From assembly GCA_022925895.1 (NCBI GenBank), contig JAKSYS010000166.1, positions 35,447 through 99,446 on the forward strand: 64,000 nt of DNA, read 5' to 3'. Under the pieces are notes generated by a model. That model worked only from the letters and a program-made list of their open reading frames with translations, was not told where the DNA came from and searched no databases. Position 1 is the first letter of the stretch; the number at the start of each line of letters is the position of its first letter. The DNA is from Fragilaria crotonensis. Lineage: Eukaryota > Bacillariophyta > Fragilariophyceae > Fragilariales > Fragilariaceae. The position numbers and the translations under genes are program-made. Below, one piece after another: positions 42,769 through 54,373 of the stretch.

Positions 42769-44676
42769 TCAATAGCTCGACGTAAGCATCTCCTGCACCA
42801 TGTGGGCAGTGTAGAGAGCCATATGAGTACCAATCAGAAGCTGGGTTTCGACGTTCAAATCAAACCACCAAAGAATACTCGAATAAGCCGTGAGTTGTCC
42901 CACAATCATCGGATGAGGAATATAACCGTAAGGGAATCCCTCAATCCACTTGGGTTTGACAAAACCCAATTCTGAACCGAAGTATGTACGGACAAATCCC
43001 AAACGAGCAGTAGCCATCATGGTGATACTGAAACCAGCCACCGCCATTAAAACGCCTGGCCAATCGCGGGGCAAGTCAATAAGAGGCAAGATTCGACGAC
43101 CCAGGTGGCAAAGGGCGATGGTCTTGTACAGTTTCGCATCACGCATCAAGTACCCATGAGCGACAGGCTTCTCGCGGAAGGCGAATGTAGTCATGTATAC
43201 AACGTAGTGACGGAAAGACGTCAAAATCAAAAAGGGAAGCGGGCCAGCAAGGTAGCAAGCAGCAATATAAACCAGATTCTCCCATCCAATGTATTCAGCA
43301 AAGAGAGCATTGGACCAGGTGGTGAGCCAAATCCACCAGGCCATCACAAATTCGTAGGCGCCGCTGGGCTTGAGGGTGCGGAGGAAGTTGCCACGGGCCC
43401 AGGTATTGTAGGTCTCGTTGAAGTTGGCGACCAAGTTCCCATACCAGTGCCATCCCTTAGGGTAGACGACATAGTGTAACTTAATGACTGAACGACGCTC
43501 TTCGTTAACCTCACCGGGGACGTGATCAATCCAATGGAGCTCCCGATTGTAGTCGAACCCGATTGTATCGTACACGGAGAGAACTCTATCCTGAGACTCA
43601 TGCTGCAAGTTGAATCTGGTACGAACCATCTTGTTAGCAGTGACTCCAACTAAGATCCGGTAGCACGATCCGAAGGGAGTCCACCAGAAAGGACCATCAA
43701 CATGAGGCGTGTAAAACACAGCATCCGAGTTGATTTCCTTCTTGGCACCGACAGCGGTGATGTAGATCTCATTCATCCCCTGGATTGGTCTGATATCGAA
43801 ATGCTTCGCGCTAAAAACTTCTCGAAAGGCCGCGTAGATGGCTGAATCGTTTTCCAACTTGAGAAGGGGTCCGGATGTTGCATCCTGCTTGTGTGGCCAA
43901 ATATGGGTTGTGACCTTGGTCTCCTCGACATTATCTTTGACCCAAGAGCGGAGGGTATCAATCGATTCCTTGTTCGCCACTTGCACCCAAAGGTTGCGAT
44001 TGCGCGTGACAATCCATGGGAGGAAGCAATTGCGCATCAAAACGCAGTCAATGACAAGCGGCATGAGATAAACAGAGTGGACAATAAGCATGAGTGGGTT
44101 AGCACCAATGTACGAACTCATGTAAGTCTTTTCACAGAAGATGATGTGAAGAAGATCTTGAAGGGTGTAACCCAGGACAATGGCAATAAGAGAAACGTGC
44201 AGATCATTCATTTCGATAGGCAATGACAGAGCGCTGGCCTGTAGCTGAGGAACATAGAAAAAGGCCCCAACAATGACGGTGTGGAGAACGGCTGTGATGA
44301 GGAGTTGTCAACGCCACCAAGACGACGTATGCTTGCACGACAATCGCCAGATCATAATGACGGGCAAGCATAACAGCACCCCAAATCCAGGCCCGGTGGT
44401 CCAAAAGTGAAGCATCGCATTTACGTCATGTTTGTGAAAGGGATGGAATTCGTCCGAGATCTTCTTATACGCAGTCTTGGAGATGAACAGGCCATCGAGA
44501 CTCAATGGGTTTGCGCCATTCTGGATCTTAGAGTTCGACATGGCGGTGTGGTAACAGGCAAATCGACGAACTAGCAAGCCTACTTTTAGGTAGTAGTCTG
44601 TGACCAACGTGAATCCAATCCGAACCAGAGGGTAAATGATATGTGAGAGAGCACCCTTACGGCTTTCACGTATCAT
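42769..44676 (-). CDS. Multi-pass membrane protein with 2OG-oxygenase-like motif
   Basis: The first ATG is at 44676 (MIRESRKGALSHIIYP). The frame upstream of 44223 contains a TGA at 44308-44310. A neighbouring frame gives a better membrane helix there (DLAIVVQAYVVLVAL), so two compensating one-base indels are likely. The middle shows YTPHVDGPFWWTPFGSCYRI (His-x-Asp) and, later, IGFDYNRELHWIDHVPGE (candidate second His), consistent with an Asp/Asn-hydroxylase-like or related oxygenase fold. Hydrophobic segments occur at the N-terminus and through the C-terminal half (LVYIAACYLAGPLPFLILTS; WPGVLMAVAGFSITMM). The substrate is unknown. I am sure it is a membrane protein and less sure of the enzyme class. 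Confidence 0.65.
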
Positions 44677-44715
44677 AGGTCTATCGACACGGGTCGGCTT
44701 TCGTCGTTGAGTCAC

Positions 44716-45824
44716 CTCCCTACAAAGAATACAACAGAGGGGCCGGTGGATTTCAGACGGTACGTTTTCCCGGTAGTGCTGGCAGTACCAAAGACTCGTA
44801 CGACGTCAAGGTACATCATTGGAAGTACCAGGTACAATTACTCCGACATGATACAGGATACGTAGATGATAGTGGTATGGCTGATAGCACATTCCTACTA
44901 CAATTTTACAGTGCGCCAAGTACGTTCTTGTTGACGTCACTGTTGCGTTTAACTAACCTTCATGTCGATTAAAATGGATCAGGATGTGGTAGAGTGTTCG
45001 ACTTACATACGCTTATATACATGTAGGATGTGTTCCTAATGATAGGTCCAATGATTCGGCGGTGGGCCTTCGAGCTCCAAGCGTGGATACACCACACCTG
45101 CTTTGACCGTATTCGTGGTACATCGACGTACAAGTACCTGGTACCAGGTACCCGTCTCCATTTATGATGTGATACCACGCTGCGTTATCAGAGAATCGCA
45201 CGCCTGTTACATATTGTTTTGCTGTAGAGACATACCGGCGACTAATTGCCCTTCATTAAGATTTCCTGGACTCTCTGAGATAACTCTTGGGAGCCGCAGC
45301 CCAATGACGATGCTTCAACGACCACTCAATTTACGTATAACGCCTACGTGGCGAGCAAGATTCCCCCCAGCACAACAGCAGCGCATCATCACCCTCGCGG
45401 CTGCAGCGTGCGCGTAACGACTCTGCGGCAACAAGTGTTTACTCACACGATTTGCCTAGGAATGTAGGGCGCAACAATATGCGCGGAAACCAAGGATTGA
45501 CTTTTCCCCGCCCCACAAGGATTTGGTTTTTATCAGTGGACGATGTGAGTGTTGGAGCGCTTCTGCATCAACTTCGATGTCGATCGCAATGCCGCATATG
45601 GTGTCGTGATTCGGAGGTCGCATTATGTGCTGTGGCCCGACATGAGCTTCTGGATAATGTGACTGGCCTTGCAGGAAACTGATAAGACCGATGCCGTGGT
45701 ACATTCTCATTTTGTTGTTTGCTGTCGAATTCCTACCTCTGGCATTTTGAATTGTCGCACGCGTCGCCATATCTTCTCATACATATTTTTGATTCTTGCT
45801 CTCTCTATTGTCAGTCAGTTCAAC
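44716..45824. other. Divergent intergenic region
   Basis: Holds the promoters of two divergent genes. GTAC-rich palindromic patches (GGTACCAGGTACC near 45139-45150; others about 44775-44850) are present. A frame upstream of BTA1 from 45669 is open into the gene and hydrophobic (FLILALSIVSQFN), but the conserved protein starts at 45825. Confidence 0.4.
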
Positions 45825-47928
45825 ATGTTCGCCGAACTCAAGGATTCTGCCATTGCGGCCTTTCAGTCGATTGACTTTGAAGCGCCTAGTACGTGGGTCG
45901 CAATTGGAGTCATGGCTCTGTCAATGCTCTACTACCTCACCCGAAAGTCGTTCGACATGATTGAAATGATTTGCAATCGTACTTACATCTACAACATTTG
46001 CTGGGAAGATCCAGCTGTTGACCATCAAATCCTCAAGATTGACAAGAACGATGTCATCTTCAGGATTTGTTCTGCTGGCGACATTGTCTTGGATTACGCT
46101 ATTGAAGGACCAAGCAAAATTGTCATTTGCGACATGAACCAGCATCAACTCTACCTCTTCGAACTCAAGATTCGAATGCTCCGAGACCCCCTTCTCACCT
46201 ACGAAGAGTGGTGGGCCATTTGGGGATCCTCTGATTCTACTATTGCCGTCAAGGTTTGGAAGCGCATGCGTCACACCATGTCGTCGGCGGCCCGCCAGTG
46301 GTGGGATCCAAGGGTCGAACGTACCTTTCGCAAGGGATTTGCCAATTCCGGATCTTCCGGCTTTGCTGCCAAGTTCATCGTTCCATGGCTCATGTATGTG
46401 GTGGGGTTCAATCTTAGGGAGTGGGCGGAACAAGGATTCTCTCATGAATATATTAGCAAAACTATCACATGATTGAGCGTTCGGCTTGGTGGTTCCGACG
46501 TCTCTTTCCAAGTATTATCGCCCCATTTGCTGGTGTGCCAACGAACCAGATTGGCCCTGAGTTTTACACGACCGAGTTCTACGAAGGCATTCTCCGTGAG
46601 ATTTTCCTTGATCCAGACTTTGGATCCACAACTACTTTTACCGTTTCTACTACGATAAGGGCTACAAGGACCAGACCTGCTGCCCACGCACTCTTAAGAA
46701 GGAGCACTTTGAGGCTCTCAAGGCTAACGCCGGATGCTTCGAATGGCACCACGCTACCGTGCAAGAAACCATGGAGCGTGTACAGCCGAATTCCTTTACC
46801 AAGCTCATTCTCCTCGACCACATGGACTGGATGCCCAATGCGATTGTCGCAGACGAATGGATCGCACTTCAGCGCGCCACAGTTCCTGGTGCCAAGATTC
46901 TTTGGCGCTCAGCTTTTACTGAGATGGATGACAAGCCGTTCTTCAACAATCTCGACATCGAGGATATGAGTCCTCAATGGTACTCCAAGGACCGGGTAAA
47001 GATGTACCCAGGTACCTTCCTTTCCTACATGCCCAAGGACGCACTCCCTTGGGTCGATCCTGTGCCGTCTCCTTGCCAGCGCGCTTCTGCCATTCGCAAA
47101 ATGAGCACAACTACCAAGATGATTCTCCACCCTCTTACTGCAGGCAAGGTGAATGCTCATGGCGACAAGATGTCATCCTTCTACGCCGACCAAGCCAAGG
47201 GATACGACGCCGTTCGTGAAAACATGTTGGTCGCCAGGCCATACATGATGTCTGGTTTTGGACCAATCAAGAAGGGTCACACTTGGCTCGATGTTGGTGG
47301 TGGGACTGGACGAAACCTTCATTACCTCCGCGCACAGCTCGATCTTTTCGAGCGTATTGTGGTCTTGGACATCTGCCCGGAACTTTTAGAGATTGGAGAA
47401 ATCAATGCGAAGAAGTCCTTCACCGCATCACAATTTGAGCGCATCCGCTGGGTTTGCCTCGATATCAACTCCCCCAACGTCCGTGCCCTCCTCGCCCCTC
47501 ACCTTCGCAATGACTTGACTCGTGGCTTTGACACTATCACATTCTCATACTCGTTATCCATGATCCCCCAATGGGAGAAGGCTCTCGAATCTGCCAAGTC
47601 TCTCATGTCGGATGAAGGTCGCGTCCTTGTCGCTGATTTTGACACTTACACCGCTGAGGGCAACTCGATTAAGGATTTTATTATCCGAATGTGGTACAAA
47701 CAAGATGGGGTACGAATCGAGGCCAAGACTCGGGATGTCATTTGCAATCAAGTCTTTAATCGCGAGCAGTTTTCCATCACGGTCGCTAGGTTCCAAAAGA
47801 AGTTGGTTGGCGTCAATATTCCACACATGGTGGTTTGCTGCCGCAAACCTATGACCACCACTGATACCGGATTCCGAAGACAAAGTCATCCTGACCTTAC
47901 CAAGCTTGAGGAGAAGAAGTGCGACTAG
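45825..47928 (+). CDS. BTA1: Betaine lipid (DGTS) synthase, BtaA-BtaB fusion
   Basis: Makes the betaine lipid DGTS from diacylglycerol and AdoMet at the ER. The first domain (BtaA-like, 3-amino-3-carboxypropyl transferase) shows YIYNICWEDPAVDHQIL, DIVLDYAIEGPSKIVICDMN and HQLYLFELKIRML. The second (BtaB-like N-methyltransferase) has HTWLDVGGGTGRNL and FDTITFSYSLSMIPQW. An N-terminal hydrophobic segment (WVAIGVMALSMLYYL) probably anchors it. Two single-base losses break the frame: near 46462-46472 (ISKTI to MIERSAWW) and in the T run near 46618 (LDPDF to WIHNYF). From 46759 to the TAG at 47926-47928 it is open. The conserved sequence resumes exactly across both gaps, so the gene is probably intact in the cell. 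Confidence 0.93.
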
Positions 47929-48134
47929 GCGCCTGGTCAGCAACAATCGCGCATGTGGGTTGACTAGTAATGAAAAGCTGGAATATTTGCTGTCTCCACG
48001 TTTTCTTGTAATTAAAATTTGTCGTTGTGCTAGTTGTTCACGCCGACCAAAGGCCGCGTTAGGCATTAGATGATAAACATAACAAGCCAGTGAATGTAAC
48101 TTTGTTTTCCACAAAATAGAATTTAGTAGTCTTT
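47929..48134. other. Convergent 3' flank of BTA1 and SEC15
   Basis: Short spacer between converging genes with nothing identifiable. Confidence 0.4.
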
Positions 48135-51100
48135 TCAATGGTCTTGCGATCGCACTATGCGGACAAGTTGCTGCACTTCTTTTTTCTCCATGATAAGAAT
48201 CTCGGTTTTCTTCTGGTTCGTTCCCATCAGCTTGTCTCCCAAACCCACTCTGACATATTTCTCCAGTATGTTGCCAACCTTTGAATGCTCAAGAATGGAT
48301 ATTTCTTTCTACGCTCGGTGGCATTCTCTCATCAAGAGTCGCGGCAAGTCGCGATCCAGCATGGCCTCTGTCAGGCTCTTGAGCTCGTTGAAGCATTCGC
48401 TCAACTGGGAACACCCGTCGCATCTGCGAATCGTTCAAACTCCTGCACATCAAGGGCCAAGTTCTTTAGACCAAAGGCATCGATTCGCGTTATGGGAGGA
48501 ATGCCTTCTTCGCCCCTGCTTGGCTGGCATCGCTATTGATGGGATCAGTTAAAAGTTTCACCAGGCGCTCAGCGACGTGTCCACAACAGGAAAATGCAAA
48601 CCAAATTTGGACCCTTCATCCATCGGGCCCAGTTGCGAGAAGACAGTTCTCATGTACTGAATGAGCCCCTCGCAATAGGCGTTGGGCATGTCGCGCGCAG
48701 CCTTGCTGACCCATTGAAAGTTATCTAGAGCAAAGTTGATATGCGAATCGATCTTGCCCCTACAAATTTCGTAGACCAGATTGTACATGTGACCAACCTG
48801 TGCGTCACAAGACTTGTCAGCGCCCTTGAGGCGCGCCTCGGCGTATTGAAAAGTTTCGTCAAGCTGGTCGGAACGGATCATCCCAACATGGCACATTCCA
48901 CGCATGACTGTTCCAAAAAGACGAGGAAGACTGTGTTGGACGGCAGAAATATTGGCCATCGTCTGAACTGCCTTGTCGACGGATCCTTCCTCAAGCATAC
49001 TGTCTCCATCCTGCATGCCCACTGCGGCAACAGACACACATTCTTCAAGACAGTCCAACACATAGCTGGCGCCGGGGCTCCCCTTCTTTTGAGAAAAGAT
49101 TTGGCCCAATTCCTCCTGAGTGAGTGTGAATGCGGCACATGAAATAGCACGCGCATGAACCGACCTGATGACTTCAGGCACGGACTTGCTGAAGGTATAG
49201 ACCTCATCCTTTTGATACTTCGTGTTGCGCGTGTTCTTTCCACCAATGTCGTTGAAGGGCTGAACAGTGGCACTCGATTTTTGCTTAAGCTCGTGGAGCC
49301 CGAACGGTACCCCAACAAGCTCTTCGTCGGGAATTGCATCCGTTCTAGATTTTCTGGACTGCAAATGATCCACGGTGGTGACCGCCATTGGTTCCTTGCG
49401 ATCTTCGCTTGCAATCTTTTTGGTTACCTTCAGCTGTTCGTCTTGAGCAACCTTCAAGGCAGTCACGACGATGTCGATATCCATAGCGAGTAGCTCCTTG
49501 TCCGCCCGTCGAGTGGTCGAAGACGGGTGTACAATTTTGAGAGCCGATCGAAAGGCAGAAATCAAACAGGAAGCTCGAACCAGCTCTGCCAGACTTGCCC
49601 CAATGGCACGGCCACGAAGCAAGTTGCCAAGTTCTGCAACCAGAGAGCGCTCGTATCGGGACGATGAGTCACGAAAGCGACTGGCGCTGCTGGCGCCGGC
49701 ATGCACAATTTTCTTTCCGTCCTTGTCAAGTTCTTCCTCATCGTCAAAGTTGCCTAACTCCAGAGCCGCTTCAACAGCGCTGAATCCAACAACACTTGCG
49801 CACAGATGGGGTAAACTCTTGGCAAAAAAAACTCTGTCCGTTCCGACGCTAACATCATCTCCAGTGAGAGAGGACAACGACGACCTAGTCTCGTTCTTCT
49901 CCCCCTTGTTATCGCCATCGTTGGTTCCCCCACCAATCTTCATGTCTCCGAACCGATTTTGCTCATAATATTGAACAAACTCGTCGGAACGTCGCAGGAG
50001 ATTAAAGGCAAGTTCAGCGCGACGGACTGGATGAACCGATTCAGGCAAACCCAACAGCTTGTCGTCGTCTTCTTTTCTGTGGAGTAGAACGAGAGTAAGC
50101 ATTCATTTGTCAATGGGTAATCTGCATGTTAAAGGAGTCCAACTTGCTCACCTTGACGGAGAATCGTGAAAAAGGATAGAAGGAGTTAGCAAAGTAGCCC
50201 ACGCTGAGTGCTTTTGTTCGTTGCCATCCTTTGTGACCACGATGGGTTGTTTACTCGCAATGGCTCCAGCAGGCGGAGCCCGGTTGGACCCACGGAAACC
50301 AAGATTACCTCGCTTTCCGTGACGACTGCCGTGACGAGAACCTGAAAGACCTTGATTTTCGACCGTTAGATTAAGTTCGGCGATATCAACCATAAGTGGG
50401 GCATTCTCATCCCAACACCTGTACCAACCGAATGCCAGGGCAAACGCATCTGCACGTCGCGCCATACCAGGTACTGTCATCCCCTCCAATCGCTGTGCTT
50501 CCTTATTCGCATCCCGATCAAACCAATACCCTTGTCGGACAGCCCGCGCCACTTTACCATTCTGGTCAATACGAGCCAACAAGTTATCCGCCACTTTGGC
50601 CCTCCAGACATAAGATGGTGGCAGGTGCCCTCCCAGTCCCAATTGTCCCGGCCCAATGCTCATGCTATGCGCGCACTTGCGTAAGACAGCACGGCCAGCC
50701 TTGGCACCGTCCCCACCGGAACGCAACGCGAGAAACCAACGATTCAGTCCGCGGCGAGCGCCAATGAGAACTTCGTTCTCGATTTTGGGCAACATGACCA
50801 TGGCACGACGACCGAATGGGGTTTCTTCCAGCGATATGGCTTCTTCTGTGGATTGCGACACCTTGTTATGAGCAGCTCCCAAAATGAGGGATGAAACTGG
50901 CGCATTCAAACATGTACGGGCTTCGTCAACTGCATCAAGGGCAGCTCGGGGTCGTCCGAGAGATGCTTGCTTGCGAGCTCGTTCCAAGAGCACGGCAACA
51001 TTGCGACATGCAGTTACCATGCCAGCCAAAGTTCTCGCGCGCTGATTGGCTTGTCTCGAATGTTCCAAGAGTGCTGCGGATGTCAACATTTTTCCTGCAG

Positions 51101-51538
51101 TGTCGTTTTGCAAGGATTCATTGCTTCGCTCCAACGTCATAGCCAAATCCCTGGCGGGTTCTCCCAGAGCCACAACACGTCAACCGACGCCAAGAAGGCG
51201 TCAGGTGATCATGGCATACTTGTCCAATACGCGCGGCGTTTTCTTTCCTTCTGGACCAACTCTGAATGCAAATCCTTATCCAAACCTCGTTCCAAGGCTG
51301 TTGCAACCGTACTGGCCACAATCCACTCGTGAGAATCCATTTGAAAGCCAGTGGGGTCCGGACGACGATGCACGTCCGCGACCAATCGACGAACGGCTTC
51401 TTCGCGACGACGGCGAGCGCGAGACGTTACCACAGCCATGTCTTCGCGAGCGGCAGCATCGAGGCCTTTGGCGCCTAAAATATCAATCACATCGTCGTCA
51501 ATGTCATCCGACGCAATCTGAGACTTTGTTTCTTCCAT
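48135..51538 (-). CDS. SEC15: Exocyst complex component Sec15 (EXOC6), one intron, several frame breaks
   Basis: A subunit of the exocyst, which tethers secretory vesicles to the plasma membrane. Exon 1 starts [12 protein letters not shown] (ATG 51536-51538). Single-base losses near 51180-51235 separate [16 protein letters not shown] and [20 protein letters not shown]. The rest ([40 protein letters not shown]) is continuous to 50152. Exon 2 begins at 50076 ([37 protein letters not shown]) and is open to 48558. The C-terminus continues through further shifts ([63 protein letters not shown]) to about 48135. The arrangement matches Sec15 but similarity is moderate, and the final residues are the least certain. 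Confidence 0.78.
50077..50151 (-). other. Intron in SEC15
   Basis: A 75-nt intron with donor AAG|GTGAGC and acceptor CTACTCCACAG|A. It joins HDSPSR to KEDDDKLLG in frame (phase 2). Confidence 0.85.
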
Positions 51539-51894
51539 ATTGTCCTTGCGAGAGTTGCGGTGAGGGTCAGAATTACAAAAACAAACAGCAATCAAGCGAG
51601 CAGTGCAATTTGGCTTCTGCTGATTCCTCACACAAGTGAAATCACAGTTGGCTCATGGTGCAATGCTGAATGTACAACTACGATACCTGCTACCTGGTAC
51701 AAGTACGCAAGCAAGTACTTGGAGTACGAGGTACGAGTACTCGTACGCTTGACTCTTGACTACGCACTACATAGAGTACAAGAACTGTCCAATGCAGCCT
51801 GCGAATTCGTATTCAGCGTCGTGAGATCGGATCCTCTTTTTGGTAATATCACATTGCAGACTTTGTACAGTACTGGAGTAGTAGTACCAGGTAG
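51539..51894. other. Upstream flank of SEC15, AGTACT-rich
   Basis: Presumed promoter. It contains GTAC-rich palindromic words (about 51690-51745 and 51868-51890). This is the site into which the LTR element inserted. Confidence 0.4.
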
Positions 51895-51899
51895 CGGCG
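51895..51899. repeat. Target-site duplication CGGCG, left copy
   Basis: Five bases directly before the LTR that begins TGATAG. The same word follows the other LTR at 63830-63834. Confidence 0.8.
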
Positions 51900-52803
51900 T
51901 GATAGATTCTGCGTGCGAGCGCGGAGTGGAGGCCAGACCATGGTTAAATCGGGCGCACGCCAGACCGGGGTCGCAGGCAGGTGGTGACGTCACGGTGACG
52001 GTATCGGTCGCTACAGTACGAACGTTGACCGGTGCTACGGTTTCAGGACTACTGGATGCTACGCTAGCGGCAGAGGAAGCGGGAGTGCTAGTAGCAGACG
52101 CGACGGTATACGCGTGGGAGTCTACTGGACGGGTATACTGAGCTACGGTATGACTAGGCGTAACTACAGTACATGTAGACGTAGACACAGTGCTAGTAGG
52201 CGAAGCAACTGTGCTAGTATCTGTAGGTACGATGCAAGTAGATGGTGCTACGTTGCGCGTAGGTGACACTACAGTATGTGGACGTGGGTGGAGTCCTACG
52301 GTGACGTCGGTAGCCAAGTGGGTACTAGTACACTGGCTATCGCTACAGGGGGACTGAATCGTGACGACGGCGGGTAAAAAGTCGTCATGGTCAGTTACGC
52401 TGCTACGAAAATTGTACATTGTTAAAAATCGGGGGCCGGCTAAATATATTTACAGTGGTAGACAAATTTGTGAGAAATTGTTGATCATCAAATGATGATC
52501 AACTTCTTTTGATGAGTGTTCTTCAGGAACACTCAGGATCACAAAAGAAACGGTGCACGTCTGAAGAGTGCACGTCTGAAAAGGTGTACGTCTGAAGAGG
52601 TCGTACGAGGCCGAGCGTTGGGCGAGAAAATGGTCGTTTATGCAACGAACGACATGAATTTGATCGTTGCAATTTTGGAGTGGGATATGATTCCCGTACG
52701 ACAGTAACGATACGACGTATACTGTTTACTAGCCTAATGTGAAGTGTCGTACTGAATAATGTAGATAGTAAAAATACGTAGGAGCGGTACTAAAAGTCTG
52801 TCA
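51900..52803 (-). repeat. 3' LTR of the Copia element
   Basis: 904 bp. It starts (minus strand) TGACAGACTTTTAG and ends GAATCTATCA. It contains an open frame (minus, 52419 to 51900) rich in Thr/Ser/Val (TNRNVAPS-like repeats such as STSTCTVVTPSHT) that in the 5' LTR leads into the internal region. It also has an inverted pair TTGATCATCAAATGATGATCAA near 52481-52502. Confidence 0.93.
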
Positions 52804-54270
52804 CCCTCTTGAATCAGATCTCCGTAGAAATTGGTGATGGAGAAAGTAGGTGATCAGGGAGTTTGCAAAGATTTTGTCAAGGTGAGGATCAATCTTGGAG
52901 GATGTCTGAGTTTTGGTTAGGATGTCAGCAAGTTGAGAGTCACAAGGGATCCAATAGAGTTGATGAGTACCATCTTGTTGGCCTTGGCGGACAAAGTGAA
53001 AGCGTCTTTCAATGTGGCGAGTTTTGCGAGTTAGTTTGCCATTCTTGGCAATTTGAACAGTTGCTTCATTGTCAATCATAAGGACAGATGGGATTGTAGG
53101 TAAACGTTGGGATGATTCGCGCCATTGTTTAGTGCCAAGGTATGTCATATCATATAAAAGCATTCTGATGTGGGCAGTAGCCATAGTTGCAGAACAGGCA
53201 GCCATGTATTCAGCTTCAGAGGTTGACATTGCAATTGGGGTAGGCATTGTTGAGTTGGCTTCAATGAGGGCACCATTGTGAAAAATCATGTATCCAACAG
53301 TTGATCTGCCAGTGTCAGGGCAATCTTGCCAGCTGGCATCAGAGAAGACAGTCAGGTCAGAGTATGGAATGCTGTGTTGGGCACAGATGCTATAGATTGG
53401 GTTAGAAGTGCCATCAGGATAGAATTTCAAGGCATAGCTGGGTCGGCGTCTGAGATAGCCAAATAACCAGATAAGGGCGCGGAAGTCAAGTTCACCGGGG
53501 CAGATGCAGGCTTTTGCAAGTTTGCAGACTGCAAAAAGGATATCGGCACGTGTGTTATATGCTAGATAAAGTAGGGTGCATACGGCTGAGCGAAATGGGA
53601 GGCGGGAATGTCTTTTCTCAATTATAGACTTGTCATGATCGGTGACAGGACGGTTATCTTTGGTGAAGACGTAATCGGGTGGGAAGGGAGTTTCGCGTTC
53701 AGGGAATTCGGAATCTGGGTCATAACGTTGGAGAGCGTTTAAGACATAACGGTGTTGGTCTAGAGTGTAAGTGGAATCTTTGTGGCGGTGGATGCGCATT
53801 TGCAGGAACCATTGTGCAGGACCAAGGAATTTCACGTCAAAGCGGTTGCGGACGGAATCTTCGAAAGATTTCTCGATGGAATCGTTGCTTCCAACATAAA
53901 GCATGTCATCAACGAAGAATAGGAGGCGAAGCCATTGGTTATGTTTATCATAGTAAACAAAATAGGATGGTTCTGCTTGGGATTGAATGAATCCTTGAGA
54001 GTATAGCCATTCAGAGAATTCAATGTTCCAATATTTGCCTGAGTAGACAAGACCATAGATTCCTTTGTCAAGAAGAAGTGGGACTCCAAAGTATTTGGCA
54101 TATTCTGGGAAGTGGTAAGCAAGGTAAAGTGGCAGGATCACAAAGTGACGTCCAATAACTTTGGCTTGAAGATAGGCTCCAATGAAGTCAGCACCTTTAA
54201 GGATGCGGCGGAAAGCACAGGTTTTGGATATGAGGAGCTTGACCCTCTTGAAGATGCACAGGGTGACCAT
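52801..54270 (-). CDS. Copia reverse transcriptase and RNase H
   Basis: The C-terminal part of the pol polyprotein, 489 codons. RT: DFIGAYLQAKVIGRHFVILP, GIYGLVYSGKYW, and the catalytic LLFFVDDMLYVG. RNase H: TVFSDASWQD, MSTSEAEYMAACS, PSVLMIDNEAT and SQLADILTKTQ. The TGA stop (52801-52803) is formed by the first three bases of the 3' LTR. The frame is separated from the upstream pol frame by shifts in 54241-54380, across the RT N-terminus (EDTWSPCAS-like sequence in another frame). Confidence 0.93.
   Translation of the reverse strand: MVTLCIFKRVKLLISKTCAFRRILKGADFIGAYLQAKVIGRHFVILPLYLAYHFPEYAKYFGVPLLLDKGIYGLVYSGKYWNIEFSEWLYSQGFIQSQAEPSYFVYYDKHNQWLRLLFFVDDMLYVGSNDSIEKSFEDSVRNRFDVKFLGPAQWFLQMRIHRHKDSTYTLDQHRYVLNALQRYDPDSEFPERETPFPPDYVFTKDNRPVTDHDKSIIEKRHSRLPFRSAVCTLLYLAYNTRADILFAVCKLAKACICPGELDFRALIWLFGYLRRRPSYALKFYPDGTSNPIYSICAQHSIPYSDLTVFSDASWQDCPDTGRSTVGYMIFHNGALIEANSTMPTPIAMSTSEAEYMAACSATMATAHIRMLLYDMTYLGTKQWRESSQRLPTIPSVLMIDNEATVQIAKNGKLTRKTRHIERRFHFVRQGQQDGTHQLYWIPCDSQLADILTKTQTSSKIDPHLDKIFANSLITYFLHHQFLRRSDSRG
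52804..52812 (-). promoter_or_regulatory. Polypurine tract
   Basis: On the minus strand AAGAGGG directly precedes the 3' LTR (TGACAG), the expected position for plus-strand priming. It is short, so the call rests on position. Confidence 0.55.
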
Positions 54271-54373
54271 GTGTCTTCAAAAGGTTGAGGGATCTCAATT
54301 GGGATAGTGTTAGATTTATTTACTTTCTTGGTGTTTTCCTCTTTGTTTGAGTAGTTGTTGCTGGTACTTTGCT

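Noticed and set aside
51173-51235. Intron between the first two SEC15 frames
   Set aside because: Family-like residues continue through the interval in successive frames (LDKYAMIT, then DAFLASVD, then ALGEPARD), which fits single-base losses better than splicing.
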